From NCBI GenBank assembly GCA_963666575.2, contig CAXXYG010000002.1, positions 62,001 through 126,000 on the forward strand: 64,000 nucleotides of DNA, written 5' to 3'. Positions 63,088 through 64,000 of the stretch are shown here, in pieces. Below the pieces are notes generated by a model that ran no database searches, was not told where the DNA came from, and worked only from the letters and a program-made list of their open reading frames with translations. Every line of letters begins with the position of its first letter. The stretch's first letter is position 1. The stretch is from JABMQB01 sp963666575 (GTDB lineage Bacteria; Bacteroidota; Bacteroidia; Bacteroidales; Prolixibacteraceae). A program made the position numbers and the translations under genes.

Positions 63088-63807
63088 ATGCCAACAGAAA
63101 ATTTTTTTCAGAGAATTAATTATCCATGGTTGATCCTGTTTGCCACAGCAATGGGATTTTTAGAAGCTATTGTTGTAGTGTATGTACGTGAATTGTACTA
63201 CCCAAATGGTTTTATTTTTCCATTAAAGATTTTACCTCCAACAATTGTCTTAATTGAATTGGTGCGTGAAGCCTGCACTCTTGTTATGTTATTGTCGGTA
63301 GCGGCATTAATCGTAAAACCATATTTACGCCGGTTGGCAGTTTTCCTTTTTTTATTTGGGGTTTGGGATATCGTGTACTATGTAGGCTTAAAATTATTTC
63401 TCAATTGGCCCGAATCATTTTTAACATGGGATATTCTTTTTTTGATTCCAATAACATGGGTAGGGCCTGTTCTAGCTCCTGTAGTTTGTTCGGTGGTGAT
63501 GATTGTAATGGCTGTATTTATTGACTTCAATTTTCGGAGATACAGGCTAAAAGTAGTAAAATGGAATGAATGGCTGCTGATTTATTCAGGGGCTTTGGTG
63601 ATCCTATATACGTTTATGTTTGATTTTGGCAAACTGATTATTGACGGCCATTTTTTATCCGGATTTTTAGCATTACCCAAAAATCCTGAATTCCTTTTAA
63701 TAATGACTTCCTATGTTCCAACACATTATAAATGGGGATGGTTTTTTATAGGAATTGGGTTGATTGTTATTGGAAACTTGTTGGCTTTTAGGCGAATACG
63801 TAAATAG
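63088..63807 (+). CDS. Hypothetical multi-pass membrane protein
   Basis: A 239-residue integral membrane protein with about six or seven helices. Blocks that may help family searches: MGFLEAIVVVYVRELYYPNGFIFP, VWDIVYYVGLKLFLNWPESFLTWDILFLIPITWVGPVLAPV and YKWGWFFIGIGLIVIGNL. No function is known. The ATG at 63088 is preferred to an upstream TTG. It is divergent from the sigma factor of the PUL. Confidence 0.7.
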   Translation: MPTENFFQRINYPWLILFATAMGFLEAIVVVYVRELYYPNGFIFPLKILPPTIVLIELVREACTLVMLLSVAALIVKPYLRRLAVFLFLFGVWDIVYYVGLKLFLNWPESFLTWDILFLIPITWVGPVLAPVVCSVVMIVMAVFIDFNFRRYRLKVVKWNEWLLIYSGALVILYTFMFDFGKLIIDGHFLSGFLALPKNPEFLLIMTSYVPTHYKWGWFFIGIGLIVIGNLLAFRRIRK

Positions 63808-63859
63808 CTTAAAGAGACACAGACTTTCCACAGTCCGTAAAAAAATGAATTTAAAACAT

Positions 63860-63881
63860 CTGTGAGTTCGGAAACTCACAG
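63860..63881. repeat. Perfect hairpin between convergent genes
   Basis: A 9-bp stem CTGTGAGTT / AACTCACAG with a four-base loop. It lies between the end of the membrane-protein gene and the end of the partial gene at the right edge. It lacks a clear T-run on either strand, so its terminator function is doubtful. Confidence 0.45.
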
Positions 63882-63885
63882 TTCC

Positions 63886-64000
63886 TTAGTAGAAAAAACT
63901 TTTTGTCACCATCGACCTGTCGCCATTGGGCATCATATATTCGGGCCTTTGTTTTTGTTCCTGGCTCAAAAAATCAGGCAATCCAATAACCATGTCGTTT
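63886..64000 (-). CDS. C-terminal fragment of an unidentified gene, cut by the window edge
   Basis: An open minus-strand frame runs from the right edge to a TAA at 63886-63888, coding at least 37 residues. It ends MPNGDRSMVTKSFFY and begins with NDMVIGLPDFLSQEQ. There is no stop in this frame, while the other two minus frames are closed. The fragment is too short to identify; the gene continues beyond the window. Confidence 0.55.
   Translation of the reverse strand, partial: NDMVIGLPDFLSQEQKQRPEYMMPNGDRSMVTKSFFY

Noticed and set aside
1..64000. Search for tRNA, rRNA, CRISPR array, insertion sequence, phage or toxin-antitoxin genes
   Set aside because: No tRNA-like TPsiC motif in spacers, no spaced direct repeats, no transposase or integrase product and no recognisable toxin-antitoxin pair were seen by eye.

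Overview
The window is a chromosomal segment from a Bacteroidota bacterium, most likely Bacteroidales/Marinilabiliales (a Prolixibacteraceae-like organism). This is inferred from gene content: SusC/SusD with ECF sigma/FecR control, a long SecA, a DUF4295 gene after rpmB-rpmG, many SPII lipoproteins, AT-rich spacers and TAnnTTTG-type -7 promoter boxes. No rRNA, tRNA, CRISPR array, insertion sequence or phage gene was seen.

Layout. 0.1-3.2 kb: three tandem paralogous lipoproteins facing lgt. 3.2-7.4 kb: secA-lgt. 7.6-13.3 kb: small secreted/hypothetical proteins, an aminotransferase, a GH26 mannanase and a fructosamine-kinase homologue. 13.3-16.5 kb: thrS-infC-rpmI-rplT, where infC appears to start at AUA behind a strong Shine-Dalgarno. 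16.8-20.5 kb: a chorismate-mutase-like protein coupled to a DRE-TIM aldolase, then a DPP-IV peptidase. 20.5-21.9 kb: a DUF502 gene and a badly decayed terC pseudogene. 21.9-28.4 kb: a class-1 isoprenoid-fold enzyme, an APH kinase-RapZ fusion overlapping a 41-residue Cys protein, YdcF and GT2 proteins, a sulfatase and a DsrE-like protein. 28.5-32 kb: two tandem leader-peptide/terminator units ahead of an aminotransferase, a beta-lactamase-fold protein lacking all catalytic motifs, and a DUF4230 protein. 32.2-41.4 kb: ftsY, ribosomal proteins L28/L33, a CPBP protease, ligA, dapA and others.

42.4-46.2 kb holds a divergent three-gene locus: a vWA protein, an ECF sigma factor, and a membrane protein combining an anti-sigma-like N-terminus with a TonB-like C-terminus. 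The vWA and membrane proteins both carry short segments that look borrowed from SusC-type receptors. With the tandem attenuators, this is the best candidate here for an undescribed system.

46.2-62.9 kb is one polysaccharide utilisation locus on the minus strand: ECF sigma, FecR, SusC (with STN signalling domain), SusD, then GH43-like, GH43, GH43, sialidase-fold (GH93-like), GH5-like, GH43 and GH2. The enzyme set suggests an arabinose-containing glycan, possibly with galactose. A membrane protein and the 3' end of an unidentified gene close the window.
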